A stretch of DNA of 64,000 nt from WTFY01 sp965214675 (GTDB lineage Bacteria > Pseudomonadota > Gammaproteobacteria > UBA4575), in contig OZ243969.1 in NCBI GenBank assembly GCA_965214675.1, forward strand, positions 310,001 through 374,000, written 5' to 3'. This document shows, one piece after another, positions 27,557 to 36,780 of the stretch (positions within the stretch are counted from its first letter, which is position 1; each line of letters starts with the position of its first letter). Under the pieces are notes generated by a model. That model had not been told where the DNA came from. It searched no databases and saw only the letters and a list, made by a program, of their open reading frames with translations. A program made the translations under genes and the position numbers.

Positions 27557-29308
27557 CTAGGTGAAGTATGACTTTTTCAGGGTGCCGTAGGTCAGTACGC
27601 CGTAGATCTTGGAGGTTGTGCTCGCAGGGTCTGCACAAATGCACAACGCATCCGCGTCCGTTTCCAGAAGCTTTTCGCGGGCCGAACTGACCGTGGCCTG
27701 TAAATCGATGTACCCGGCCTGCAGGCGTTTTGCCGGAATGTTCAGCAGGTCGATCGGCATGTCTTCAGGGCCCTCGTTTTCCATCAGGAAATTGGTCAGG
27801 TCGGTGGCAGGCAGCAAGGATACCAGGGAATCTTCCTGTATGACGATCCATTCCGTTCCGCCTTTCACAAGATTTTTGGCCTGCCCGCGTGTAATGGCCT
27901 GGGGGCTGCATTGTACGTTGCGGTTCATGATGTTGACCACACCGACCCGCCCAAAGGCCTGTCCCAGAGGATTATTGCGGTAATCCATGCCCCGGTCGCG
28001 CATGAGCATCCGGTAGATCGAATGCTGTCCGAACAACACGCTGGATGTCAGACCGGCGGTGACGATCGCCAGCATCCCGGGCAGGATCACGTTCGAGTTG
28101 CGGGTCAGCTCGAATATGGCGGTCAGCGCCGCAAGCGGTGCCTGCAAGACCGCCCCCATCATGGCACCCATCCCGATCAGGGCATACAGCCCCGGGGACG
28201 AGGCGCCACCGTCGAACACGGATTGCCCGAAGATGCCCATGATCCCGCCCAGGCACGCACCGATGATGAAGGTCGGACCAATCAGTCCCCCCGGCAGTCC
28301 GAAGCCCACGCTGCAGGCGGTCGCCACCACCTTGGCGGCCAGCAGCATGAGCAACAGGCTCAGCCCGATCTCGCTGTGCAGTATCTGGTTGGCCGTGTCG
28401 TAGCCCAGGCCCATGATCTGTGGAACGAATATGGCCAGTACACCGGTGATCGAGCCTGCAATCATGAACTTTTTCCAGAGGGGCCATTCACGCCCGGCCC
28501 GCGACGTGAGCCTCGTGAGGTAAATGAAAAGGAAGGCGGCAAAGCCGGTCACCACGCCCAGCAATACGACATAAGGGAGCTCAAGCAAGGTGATGAGCTG
28601 GGTGCTGGGCACGGGGAACACGGCTTGTGCACCGAACACGGCCCGGGCGACGGCGGTCGCACTCACGGCGGCCAGGATGACGGGCAGGAAGCCTGCCAGC
28701 GTATACTCCATCATCACCACTTCGAGGGCAAAGATCACACCGGCCAGGGGGGTATTGAACGAGGCGCTGATGCCGGCGGCAGCCCCGCAAGCCACGAGCG
28801 TGCGAATGGCGTTATCGGGAAGTGCCAGACGCTGCCCGATGATGCTGCTGGTGGCCGCTCCGAGGTGTATGGAAGGGCCTTCGCGCCCCATGGATTGTCC
28901 GGAAATGACAGATAGGGCAGCGCCAACATACTGCATCAGCAGGCCCCGCATGTGCAGATGCCCGCGGTTGTACGAGAGTCGTTCCATGACATGCAGTACA
29001 CCGACCGTGGGGTGGCCCTTCGCCCAGATTCTGAATACCAGGGCAATGAGTAGCGCGCCGGCTACCGGCAGCGCAATGCGCACACCGACCGGCAGCCCTT
29101 CAAAATTCCCCGGCATGCCCTCCGGTAAAAAAAGCAGTTGCACCGCTTCGATCAAGAGCCTGAAGGAGACAATGACGAGGCCCGTTGCGAGTCCTGCGAT
29201 CACGCTCAGGACCGCCAGCTGGGCAAGGGCATCAGGTCTTGAGGTGCGCATACGCAAGTTCTCAAGCGCGTTTTGAATGAGTCCTGCGAAGGGCAGCCGC
29301 TTTTTCAT
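27557..29308 (-). CDS. ClC-family chloride channel/antiporter with CBS domains
   Basis: This integral membrane anion transporter has 583 residues from ATG 29308 (MKKRLPFAG). A longer frame to 29488 runs into argC and is spurious. The gating glutamate motif is intact as GREGPSIHLG near residue 137. The second filter motif is GLPGGLIGPTFIIG near residue 350. The usual first motif GSGIP is not present; its place holds KGHPTVGV, so anion selectivity may differ. Two C-terminal CBS units (about residues 445-580) suggest control by nucleotides. It diverges from argC with about 100 bases between. Confidence 0.9.
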   Translation of the reverse strand: MKKRLPFAGLIQNALENLRMRTSRPDALAQLAVLSVIAGLATGLVIVSFRLLIEAVQLLFLPEGMPGNFEGLPVGVRIALPVAGALLIALVFRIWAKGHPTVGVLHVMERLSYNRGHLHMRGLLMQYVGAALSVISGQSMGREGPSIHLGAATSSIIGQRLALPDNAIRTLVACGAAAGISASFNTPLAGVIFALEVVMMEYTLAGFLPVILAAVSATAVARAVFGAQAVFPVPSTQLITLLELPYVVLLGVVTGFAAFLFIYLTRLTSRAGREWPLWKKFMIAGSITGVLAIFVPQIMGLGYDTANQILHSEIGLSLLLMLLAAKVVATACSVGFGLPGGLIGPTFIIGACLGGIMGIFGQSVFDGGASSPGLYALIGMGAMMGAVLQAPLAALTAIFELTRNSNVILPGMLAIVTAGLTSSVLFGQHSIYRMLMRDRGMDYRNNPLGQAFGRVGVVNIMNRNVQCSPQAITRGQAKNLVKGGTEWIVIQEDSLVSLLPATDLTNFLMENEGPEDMPIDLLNIPAKRLQAGYIDLQATVSSAREKLLETDADALCICADPASTTSKIYGVLTYGTLKKSYFT

Positions 29309-29410
29309 AGCTGGGATTATGCCAGAGCCGATCCCTGTGTAGGGCTTCGGCATTTGGCTGCCTGCGTTAATCTTGTATGATGCACACAACCCCATAACGC
29401 GCCAGCCAAT

Positions 29411-30442
29411 ATGATTTCTGTCGGAATAGTCGGAGGAACCGGGTACACCGGTGCGGAGTTGCTGCGCCTGCTGGCCACGCATCCACAAGTCCGTGTGCAG
29501 ACGGTGACCTCCCGCAGCGAGGCCGGCAAGGCGCTGTCTGAACTGTACCCGAACCTGTCCACGTCAACCGGCCTGGAACTGGTCGCGCCTGATTCAGCCG
29601 AGCTCAAGCGCTGTGAATGTGTATTTTTCGCAGCCCCCAACGGCACGGCCATGCACATGGTGCCGGAACTGATCGAGGCGGGCGTCAAGGTCATCGACCT
29701 GGCCGCAGATTTCCGCATCAAGGATGCCGCGGTCTGGGAGCACTGGTACAAGCAGACCCATGCGTGTCCCGAGTTATTGCAACAGGCGGTATACGGCCTG
29801 CCCGAAGTGCATCGCGAGATGATCGGGGAAGCCCGTCTGGTGGCCAATCCCGGCTGCTATCCAACCGCCATTATTCTGGCCGTCTTGCCGCTTCTAGAGC
29901 AGGGCCTGGCTGTGCCTGCACGCCTGATCGCAGATGCCAAGTCCGGCGTCAGCGGCGCCGGGCGAGGCGCCAACGTGCCTGCACTGTTCAGTGAGGCCGG
30001 GGAGAATTTCAGGGCATACAACGTTCAGGCGCATCGTCATTGGCCGGAAATCACCCAAGAGCTGCAGGGGATCCGCCAGGCACCGGTCGAGCTGACGTTC
30101 ACCCCCCATCTCGTGCCCATGGTACGCGGCATATTCGCAACCGTGTATGCGCCGGATGTGGACGATTTCGCCGAGCTGGACGCGATCTATCGCCAGCGCT
30201 ACTCGCACGAGCCATTCGTGGATGTCCTGGCGCAGGGTGCACTTCCCGAGACCAAGCATGTCCGCGGCTCCAATTTCTGTCGGCTGTCCCTGCTGCGGCC
30301 CAATGACGGGGACGTCGTTGTCGTGTTGTCCGTGATTGATAATCTGGTCAAGGGCGCTGCCGGACAGGCGGTGCAGAACATGAATCTCATGTTTGGCCTG
30401 GATGAAACCGCGGGACTGATGCAAACGGGCCTTTTCCCGTAA
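29411..30442 (+). CDS. argC: N-acetyl-gamma-glutamyl-phosphate reductase
   Basis: This is the NADPH-dependent third step of arginine synthesis. It has 343 residues. The dinucleotide motif is VGIVGGTGYTGAELLRLL at the N-terminus, and the catalytic Cys is in NPGCYPTA near residue 148. The C-terminal half carries FTPHLVPMVRGIFATVY and KGAAGQAVQNMNLM, both typical. No other arg genes are nearby. A putative membrane protein and a bactofilin follow, which is the conserved argC-bactofilin-erpA neighbourhood of several gammaproteobacteria. Confidence 0.96.
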   Translation: MISVGIVGGTGYTGAELLRLLATHPQVRVQTVTSRSEAGKALSELYPNLSTSTGLELVAPDSAELKRCECVFFAAPNGTAMHMVPELIEAGVKVIDLAADFRIKDAAVWEHWYKQTHACPELLQQAVYGLPEVHREMIGEARLVANPGCYPTAIILAVLPLLEQGLAVPARLIADAKSGVSGAGRGANVPALFSEAGENFRAYNVQAHRHWPEITQELQGIRQAPVELTFTPHLVPMVRGIFATVYAPDVDDFAELDAIYRQRYSHEPFVDVLAQGALPETKHVRGSNFCRLSLLRPNDGDVVVVLSVIDNLVKGAAGQAVQNMNLMFGLDETAGLMQTGLFP

Positions 30443-30473
30443 CCCGGGACCGGATCAGGCGAAAGGACAACCG

Positions 30474-31226
30474 ATGGCATGGCAGATTCACATCCGCAAG
30501 CCTTTTGCGCGATCCGTGTCGCTCGTCCAGGCCATACTGATTCTCCTGTTCGTCGTGGCCATCTCGTTCTGGCTGGGTACGAAAAGCCTGGGACTGCCCT
30601 TTCTGGGTGACCCGAGCCTGTCTGGAATCATGGACAAGAACGAGATGATCCGGTTGCTGGAGAAGTCCAACGGGCGGCTCAAGAATGAGGTGGAACTGGC
30701 CAAACGTTCGGCCGAAGTTGAGTCGGTGGCCGCCGAGGAAATGAAAAGCATGCTGCAGGAGAAAGATGCCGAGTTGCTGAAGCTGGCCCAGGAACTTCAG
30801 TTTTATCGTACACTTTATTCGCCTGATGCTGACAATTCGGCCGTGCAGGTGAGGGCCTTCCTGCTGCGAGAAGATGTCGCCGCCGGCCAGTATGACTACC
30901 GTGTGACATTGACCGGAATGCCCAAAAGGAAAGAAAATGTTTCCGGCACGGTTCGACTGAGTGTGGCCGGAGAGCAGCAGGGCGTGCCCACGGTACTGAG
31001 GCCGGAGGCCATCCACGAGACACAGGAAGATGGGGGATTGAAGTTTTCTTTCAGGTATTTTCAGGAGATTTCAGGCAGTCTTTCACTGCCCGAGGATTTT
31101 TTGCCGGCAAGTGTCCAGGTGGAAGTGCTGCGTAACGGCAGTAAACAAGAGCCGCTTATCGTAAGTTACCTGTGGGATGAGGCGTATGTACAAAATGGAG
31201 TTCGCCAGGCACGATCGGAGGAGTGA
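30474..31226 (+). CDS. Single-pass membrane protein with coiled coil, DUF6776-like
   Basis: This 250-residue protein of unknown function has one TM segment at about residues 18-36 (VQAILILLFVVAISFWLG). A probable coiled coil follows at about 55-115, rich in Glu, Lys and Leu. A C-terminal beta-rich domain completes it. The topology suggests a short cytoplasmic N-terminus with most of the chain in the periplasm. I recall the DUF6776 family for proteins of this layout next to bactofilins, but I cannot verify that. Its TGA overlaps the ATG of the bactofilin gene, so the two are coupled and likely act together in cell-shape or envelope organisation. Confidence 0.75.
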   Translation: MAWQIHIRKPFARSVSLVQAILILLFVVAISFWLGTKSLGLPFLGDPSLSGIMDKNEMIRLLEKSNGRLKNEVELAKRSAEVESVAAEEMKSMLQEKDAELLKLAQELQFYRTLYSPDADNSAVQVRAFLLREDVAAGQYDYRVTLTGMPKRKENVSGTVRLSVAGEQQGVPTVLRPEAIHETQEDGGLKFSFRYFQEISGSLSLPEDFLPASVQVEVLRNGSKQEPLIVSYLWDEAYVQNGVRQARSEE

Positions 31227-31627
31227 TGATGTCATTTAGGAAAAAAATCAAGGCGGTTAATATCGATACACTGGTCGGCCCACGGTCCAAGGTGGTGGGC
31301 GATGTGTATTACGGTGGCGGGCTGCAAATTGAAGGCACGGTCGAGGGCAACGTCATCGCAAAATGTGAGGACAAATGCGTACTGGTGATCAATGAAATGG
31401 GTGTCGTGGAGGGGGAGATTCGAGGTACCTATATCATCATCGATGGCACGGTTCATGGAGATATCTATGCCAGTGAGGGCATTGAATTGAAATCCGGAGC
31501 CAAGGTCAACGGCGATATCTACTATGCTTCGCTGGGGATGAGCGTAGGTGCACAGGTGAATGGCAGGCTCGTTCACCAGTCCTCTCCCAATCCCGTGGAT
31601 ACCGTGGATCCCCTGGATCCCCTGTAG
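31223..31627 (+). CDS. Bactofilin (polymer-forming cytoskeletal protein)
   Basis: This self-assembling cytoskeletal protein of 134 residues forms a short right-handed beta helix. Glycine-spaced repeats run from about residue 20 to 115 (VVGDVYYGGGLQIEGTVEGN, VEGEIRGTYIIIDGTVHGDI, KVNGDIYYASLGMSVGAQVN), the usual bactofilin pattern. The start overlaps the stop of the coiled-coil membrane protein. Bactofilins localise cell-wall enzymes; an M23 peptidase is encoded 1.7 kb downstream on the other strand but need not be the partner. Confidence 0.93.
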   Translation: MMMSFRKKIKAVNIDTLVGPRSKVVGDVYYGGGLQIEGTVEGNVIAKCEDKCVLVINEMGVVEGEIRGTYIIIDGTVHGDIYASEGIELKSGAKVNGDIYYASLGMSVGAQVNGRLVHQSSPNPVDTVDPLDPL

Positions 31628-31714
31628 GCCGCTACATTAGGGATATTGACTAATAAACAGAGGTTTTGTAATTATTGAACCCTGTAGTACAGATATTGGC
31701 CCGGGAGCACACTC

Positions 31715-32071
31715 ATGCCTGCAACACAAACCGTCCCACCTGCATCGTTGATCTTCACTGATGCTGCTGCCCACAAGGTCAAGCAGCTGATCGAGGAGGA
31801 AGACAATCAGGACCTCAAGCTTCGCGTATTCGTGAGCGGAGGCGGATGTTCGGGATTCCAGTACGGCTTTACCTTCGATGAGAATCTCCAGGACGGTGAC
31901 ACCTCCGTTGAGAACGGCGGCATCACCCTGCTGGTCGACCCCATGAGTTTCCAGTACCTGATGGGTGCAGAAATTGATTACACGGAGGGCCTTGAAGGGG
32001 CCCAGTTCGTGATACGAAATCCCAATGCACAGACCACCTGTGGCTGTGGATCCTCATTTTCTCCGGGTTAA
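31715..32071 (+). CDS. erpA: Iron-sulfur cluster insertion protein ErpA
   Basis: This A-type carrier delivers Fe-S clusters to apoproteins. It has 118 residues. The three cluster-binding cysteines are in GGGCSGF near residue 45 and in TTCGCGSSF near residues 108-112. The Tyr/Phe-rich middle and the C-terminal CGCGSSF distinguish the ErpA/IscA family. It is likely needed for LeuC and other Fe-S enzymes of the cell. It stands downstream of the bactofilin gene after an 87-base gap. Confidence 0.96.
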   Translation: MPATQTVPPASLIFTDAAAHKVKQLIEEEDNQDLKLRVFVSGGGCSGFQYGFTFDENLQDGDTSVENGGITLLVDPMSFQYLMGAEIDYTEGLEGAQFVIRNPNAQTTCGCGSSFSPG

Positions 32072-32144
32072 ACGAAATCAGCCTGACAACCTGTTGAGCC
32101 TGATGAGGGGCCTCCATCCGGCGGCTTGTCCGATTTGCACGGCT

Positions 32145-33257
32145 TCACTCGGGCCGGTGTACCTCACCTAGAACCACTTCCTGACCGGCGCCGGTCACGC
32201 TGGGCAGATTGCCCGGATTTCCATCCATGGCTTGTTTGGCAAGCCAGGCGAATGCCATGGCTTCAAGCCACCTCGAAGGTGCCCCGTGGGTATCGGTGCA
32301 CTCCACCGGGATATCACCCAGGGCCTGTTCAATGCGCGAGACCAGGTAGTCATTGTTGCTGCCTCCGCCACACAGCAGGATGCGGGCAACGGGCAGCGGG
32401 TGGTTTTCTACAGCCTGTGCTACGGATCGCGCCGTGAGTTCCACCAGGGTCGCCTGCACATCCCTGGCCTCAAGGCTCACGCCGTGCGGCTCCAGCAGGG
32501 CCTGCAGCCAGGCAAGGCTGAAGGTTTCCCGGCCGGTTGATTTGGGGGGCGGGCGTGCGAAGTACGGCTCCTGCAGCATTCGCTCAAGCAACTGTGCGTT
32601 CACGGTGCCACGGCGTGCCCAGTCGCCCGCCGCATCAAAGTCCTGGCCCCGGCAGTGATGGACCCAGGCATCCAGCAATGTGTTTGCAGGCCCGGTATCG
32701 AAGCCCTCGACATCTTTGGAGGGGTCAGCAGGCAGAAAGGTGATGTTGGCAATGCCGCCCAGATTGATCACGGCCCGGTCTTCACGGGCATGGCGGAACC
32801 GTCTTGCGTGGTAGGCGCAGGCCAATGGGGCGCCTTGTCCACCCACGTTGATATCCGCTTGCCGAAAATTGCCGATGGTCGTGATGCCCGTCTCACGGGC
32901 AAGTTGCCTGGCGCTGCCGATCTGGATGGATACCGGCGGGGTGCCTTGCGGGTCATGAAATACCGTTTGCCCGTGACTGCCGATCGCCTCGATCCGGTCT
33001 GCATCGATGGCGGCTTTTTGAAGCAGATGACGGATAGCCTCGGCGCAGACGCGCACAAACTGATCATCGAGTGCCTGGGTCTGCTGGGGCCAGGTGTTGA
33101 GTGAAATGATGCGGTTGATTTCACTTCTCAGTTCCCGCTCGATCGGCTGGCTGAAACTTCCAACCAGCGGGCTGTGCGTGCGTGAAAAGTCCATGAGGAC
33201 GGCATCCACGGCATCCACGCTGGTGCCGGACATCAGTCCGATGAAGTATCTAGCCAT
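32145..33257 (-). CDS. anmK: Anhydro-N-acetylmuramic acid kinase
   Basis: AnmK phosphorylates and hydrolyses 1,6-anhydro-MurNAc released in peptidoglycan turnover, giving MurNAc-6-phosphate. It has 370 residues. The N-terminal ATP-binding loop is GLMSGTSVDAVD, the catalytic Asp region is GTPPVSIQIG with GNFRQADINVGGQGAPL, and the C-terminal nucleotide-binding CGGGSNNDYL lies near residue 290. It is 74 bases downstream of the M23 peptidase gene on the same strand, a conserved pair divergent from tyrS. Confidence 0.96.
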   Translation of the reverse strand: MARYFIGLMSGTSVDAVDAVLMDFSRTHSPLVGSFSQPIERELRSEINRIISLNTWPQQTQALDDQFVRVCAEAIRHLLQKAAIDADRIEAIGSHGQTVFHDPQGTPPVSIQIGSARQLARETGITTIGNFRQADINVGGQGAPLACAYHARRFRHAREDRAVINLGGIANITFLPADPSKDVEGFDTGPANTLLDAWVHHCRGQDFDAAGDWARRGTVNAQLLERMLQEPYFARPPPKSTGRETFSLAWLQALLEPHGVSLEARDVQATLVELTARSVAQAVENHPLPVARILLCGGGSNNDYLVSRIEQALGDIPVECTDTHGAPSRWLEAMAFAWLAKQAMDGNPGNLPSVTGAGQEVVLGEVHRPE

Positions 33258-33331
33258 TTTTCTGCAACTGCTGCGCCTCGTCGAGGTATACAGTGTGCTA
33301 CATGTGAAGCGATTCTGGAAACAGTGCGATC

Positions 33332-34726
33332 CTACAGGTCTCGCATGGCTAACTGATTTTGTGTGAAAGCCTCAAGCTGCTTGGCTGGAACCTGTATTGA
33401 CGCCAGAAAACGGTCAATCTCGGCTTCCCTCAGGGATCGGGTCGCCGGCAGTTTCACCTTGAGCGGGTCACGGTGTACTCCGCTGATACGAAACTCGTAG
33501 TGCAGGTGCGGGCCGGTCGAAAGGCCCGTGTTCCCGACATAGCCTATGGTCTGGCCTTGCTTGACCTGGCTGCCGACCTGGGTCTTTCGGGCGTACCTGG
33601 ACATGTGCGCATACAGGGTGGTGTAAATGTTGCCGTGCTTTAACACGATCGTTTTTCCGTACTGGCCTTTGGTGCCACGATAAATCACACGACCCGCTCC
33701 GGTGGCCTTGATCGGTGTACCGATGGGGGCGGCATAGTCGATGCCCTTGTGAGCGCGGATTTTGTTCAGGATGGGATGGCGTCTTTTCGGGTTAAACAAG
33801 GAACTGATACGGGCCAGGTGAACCGGGGTTCGCAGGAAGGTTTTATGCAGGCTCCTGCCTTCCGGGGTGTAGTAATCGGTGTAGCCATTTTCATCCGTAT
33901 AGCGATAGGCCCGATGGGTCACGCCTTTGTTGACGAACATGGCGGCCATGATTTCCCCGTCACCCACCTCTTCACCGTTTAAAAGAAGTTTTTCATACAA
34001 GATGGCAAAGCGGTCACCGGCTCGCAGATCAAGTGCGAAATCGATGTCCCAGCGGAAAACATGCACCAGATCAAAAATCAGGGCATCCGACATCCCGGCC
34101 TTGTGGCCTGCAAGATACAGCGAGGAATCGATTGTGCCGCTTGCCGTCTCCAGCAGGGTATCCAGTGGCCGGTTCAGCATGGTGGCCGAAAAGCTGTCCC
34201 CATCGCGGTGATAGACCCGCGAGCTGGCCGGGGTGTATTCGAGCTCCAGACGCTCAAGCTGCTGGCGGGCAATGGAGAAGTGCAGTTTTTGCCCCGGATA
34301 GATCCTCTCAAGTGCGCGGTTATTTGCATGCGATTCCAGGATACGCACCAGGTCAGGGTAGACGTCGAGCCTGTTGAAAATGGCGCCGAGCGTGTCGCCT
34401 TTTTTAACGACCACGGTGGTTCGCGGGATCGTCAGGGCAGGGGCGGATGCCGTCGGCAGCTCCTGCATGTCCGCACCCACAGCCGGCTCCTGGTGCATGG
34501 GGGCAGGCGAGTCCGCATTAATGTCGGGCAAGGCAATAGATGCAGGGGGCTCCAACGGCAGGGCCGTCACATCCATGCGGGTGTTGGCTAGAGTTGTATC
34601 GCCTGGTGTAGACTGGCTGGACGGGGTGATGAAAATGGCCGCTGCGACAAGCATGCCTGCAAGCAGTGCAGTGGCGAGGGGAAGCAGGGGAATGGCCTTC
34701 CCTGGTCTTTCGCGAGAAGACCTCAT
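33332..34726 (-). CDS. M23-family peptidoglycan DD-metalloendopeptidase
   Basis: This envelope murein hydrolase has 464 residues. A basic N-terminus and TM segment at about residues 14-33 anchor it in the inner membrane. A LysM/OapA-like module follows at about residues 104-150 (VVVKKGDTLGAIFNRL), and then the MepM-type middle domain. The C-terminal LytM/M23 domain has the zinc ligands in HKGIDYAAP (His and Asp) near residue 328 and HLHYEF near residue 407. This order matches MepM/YebA, which cleaves D-Ala-mDAP cross-links. It is divergent from tyrS and upstream of anmK. Confidence 0.92.
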   Translation of the reverse strand: MRSSRERPGKAIPLLPLATALLAGMLVAAAIFITPSSQSTPGDTTLANTRMDVTALPLEPPASIALPDINADSPAPMHQEPAVGADMQELPTASAPALTIPRTTVVVKKGDTLGAIFNRLDVYPDLVRILESHANNRALERIYPGQKLHFSIARQQLERLELEYTPASSRVYHRDGDSFSATMLNRPLDTLLETASGTIDSSLYLAGHKAGMSDALIFDLVHVFRWDIDFALDLRAGDRFAILYEKLLLNGEEVGDGEIMAAMFVNKGVTHRAYRYTDENGYTDYYTPEGRSLHKTFLRTPVHLARISSLFNPKRRHPILNKIRAHKGIDYAAPIGTPIKATGAGRVIYRGTKGQYGKTIVLKHGNIYTTLYAHMSRYARKTQVGSQVKQGQTIGYVGNTGLSTGPHLHYEFRISGVHRDPLKVKLPATRSLREAEIDRFLASIQVPAKQLEAFTQNQLAMRDL

Positions 34727-34897
34727 ATTTTAAGATGGACCCTCAACCATGAGCACATAGTTCAGAAGAGTATTCTCTGTATTCCTGCATATGACGACAT
34801 CCCTGTTCTTTCCGAGTTCGGCAGAATTTAACAAAATTGCCGGCTTATTAAAAGCTGAAACGACTCGCACGCCTGAGTTTGTGTGCGATGGACTGAA

Positions 34898-36097
34898 ATG
34901 ACGGATCGCGCTTTTATGGACGAACTGGTTCGCGGTGCAGAGGAAGTGATCGTGTCCGGGGAACTGGAATCCCGGCTCAAAGAGGGCAGGCCCTTGCGCG
35001 TGAAAGCGGGGTTTGACCCGACGGCACCGGACCTGCACCTGGGCCACACCGTGCTGATCAACAAGCTGCGCCAGTTTCAGCAGGCGGGCCATCAGGTCAT
35101 TTTCCTGATCGGTGATTTTACCGGCATGATCGGCGACCCGACCGGCAGAAACACCATGCGCAAGCCGATGACAAGCGAGCAGGTACTGCAAAATGCCGAG
35201 ACCTACCGGGAGCAGATATTCAAAATCCTGGACCCCGATACCACGCGCATCGAGTTCAACTCCACCTGGATGAACGACCGCAGTGCTACCGACCTGGTCC
35301 ACCTGGCATCCAAGTACACTGTGGCGCGCATGCTCGAACGCAATGATTTTCACAAGCGATACACTTCAGGCCAGGGGATTGCCATCCACGAATTGCTGTA
35401 CCCGCTGGTGCAAGGCTACGACTCGGTCGTTCTCAAGGCCGACGTGGAACTGGGCGGTACCGATCAGAAATTCAATTTGCTGGTCGGGCGCGAATTACAA
35501 AAGGAAAACGGACAGCGACCGCAGGTGGTGATGACGATGCCGATTCTTGAAGGCATCACCCAGGGTCCGGAAAAGATGTCCAAGTCGCTCGATAACTATA
35601 TCGGAATCACCGAAGCACCCAATGATATCTTCGGAAAGCTCATGAGTATCGATGATGAGAAAATGTGGCGGTACTTCGAGTTGCTGAGCTATCGCCCGGG
35701 CCAGGAGATCGAGTCATTGCGCGAGCAGGCGCAAGACGGCAGGAATCCCAGGGATATCAAATTCGAGCTGGCGCTTGAGATTACCGAGCGCTTCCATGAC
35801 AAGAAGGCGGCTATTGCCGCACAGAAGGAGTTCATCCGGCGCTTTCAGAAAAGTGCCGTGCCCGAGGATATTGCAGAAAAGCACCTGAGCTGTGTAGACG
35901 GGGCCCTGCCCATTCGCAATCTTTTGAAGGATTCCGGCCTGGTCAGCAGTACCTCGCAAGCCATACGCATGATCCAGCAGGGCGCCGTGAAAATCGATGG
36001 CGTAAAAGTGGAGGACACCGCCCTGTGCCTTAAGGCCGGGACCACGGGCATCTTTCAGGTCGGCAAGCGCAAGTTCCTGAAAATCCGCCTGGACTAG
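34898..36097 (+). CDS. tyrS: Tyrosine--tRNA ligase
   Basis: This is a class I synthetase of 399 residues from ATG 34898; a GTG at 34883 gives five doubtful extra residues. The HIGH-type motif is HLGHTVL near residue 49 and the KMSKS loop is EKMSKSLDNYI near residue 230. A C-terminal S4 RNA-binding domain covers about residues 335-399. Length and motif form fit the shorter bacterial TyrRS group. It is divergent from the M23-anmK pair, as in Pseudomonas and relatives. Confidence 0.97.
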   Translation: MTDRAFMDELVRGAEEVIVSGELESRLKEGRPLRVKAGFDPTAPDLHLGHTVLINKLRQFQQAGHQVIFLIGDFTGMIGDPTGRNTMRKPMTSEQVLQNAETYREQIFKILDPDTTRIEFNSTWMNDRSATDLVHLASKYTVARMLERNDFHKRYTSGQGIAIHELLYPLVQGYDSVVLKADVELGGTDQKFNLLVGRELQKENGQRPQVVMTMPILEGITQGPEKMSKSLDNYIGITEAPNDIFGKLMSIDDEKMWRYFELLSYRPGQEIESLREQAQDGRNPRDIKFELALEITERFHDKKAAIAAQKEFIRRFQKSAVPEDIAEKHLSCVDGALPIRNLLKDSGLVSSTSQAIRMIQQGAVKIDGVKVEDTALCLKAGTTGIFQVGKRKFLKIRLD

Positions 36098-36114
36098 CCT
36101 GACAGGCTGCGAGC

Positions 36115-36780
36115 TTATTCCAGGGTCAGCAATTCGGCCAGGTTCTTGATGACGTGGTCGGCCTTGTACGGGAGGTGTTCGGGGGTGCGCTCGTAACGGT
36201 TGATCCACACGGAGGTAAATCCGTAGGAGGCCGCACCCGCAATATCCCAGGAATTCGAGGACACGAAACAGATCTTGTTGCGAGCCAGTCCCAGCTGTTC
36301 CCCTACGAAGTCATACACCGCAGGTGAAGGTTTGTAGGCATGCACCTGCTCGGTTGAGTACACGCCGTCGAGCACGTCGCTGATGCCGGCATGCCTTAAG
36401 GTGGAGTTCAGCTTCTGTGGTGTGCCATTGGACAGCACGGCGGTTTGCAGGCCGTCATTTTTCAGTGACGTCAGTACTTCCTTGACATCCGGATAGCAGT
36501 CAAGCTGCGAGTGCGCCTTGAGGATCTTCTGCTTGATGCCTTCATCGGTGACTCCGTAGACCTCGCATGCAAAGTCCAGTGCATATTTCCGGATCTTGTC
36601 GTAACTCGTGTACTGGTTCATCAGGCTCAACTGGGACGAGTACTGCAGGCGCTTGGAGCGCCACAGCTTGTAGATAATCAGGGCATTATCCCCCAGTTCA
36701 TCGCGATACTTCTCGAAGGGCAGGTAGGTGTCCAGCAATGCCCCATAGGCATTGAAAACGTAGGTCTTGATTTTTTTCAT
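36115..36780 (-). CDS. Haloacid dehalogenase type II-like protein with Asn in place of the nucleophile
   Basis: This HAD protein of 221 residues (ATG 36780) has the layout of L-2-haloacid dehalogenases. Motif II is VLSNGTP (about residue 110), Lys is in AYKPSPAVY (about 145), and the diagnostic FVSSNSWDIAGA is near residue 170. Motif I, normally FDxYGTL, reads VFNAYGALLD: codon AAT puts Asn at residue 10, where the family has its catalytic Asp. This should abolish nucleophilic attack unless Asn deamidates or the protein has another role. The rest of the domain shows no decay. It converges with tyrS, 17 bases away. Confidence 0.85.
   Translation of the reverse strand: MKKIKTYVFNAYGALLDTYLPFEKYRDELGDNALIIYKLWRSKRLQYSSQLSLMNQYTSYDKIRKYALDFACEVYGVTDEGIKQKILKAHSQLDCYPDVKEVLTSLKNDGLQTAVLSNGTPQKLNSTLRHAGISDVLDGVYSTEQVHAYKPSPAVYDFVGEQLGLARNKICFVSSNSWDIAGAASYGFTSVWINRYERTPEHLPYKADHVIKNLAELLTLE

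Noticed and set aside
29309..29488. N-terminal extension of the ClC protein by 60 codons
   Set aside because: It overlaps the divergent argC start and adds no hydrophobic or conserved sequence.
36096..36108. Terminator between tyrS and the HAD gene (AGCCT/AGGCT)
   Set aside because: The 5-bp stem with a 3-base loop has no T tract on either strand.
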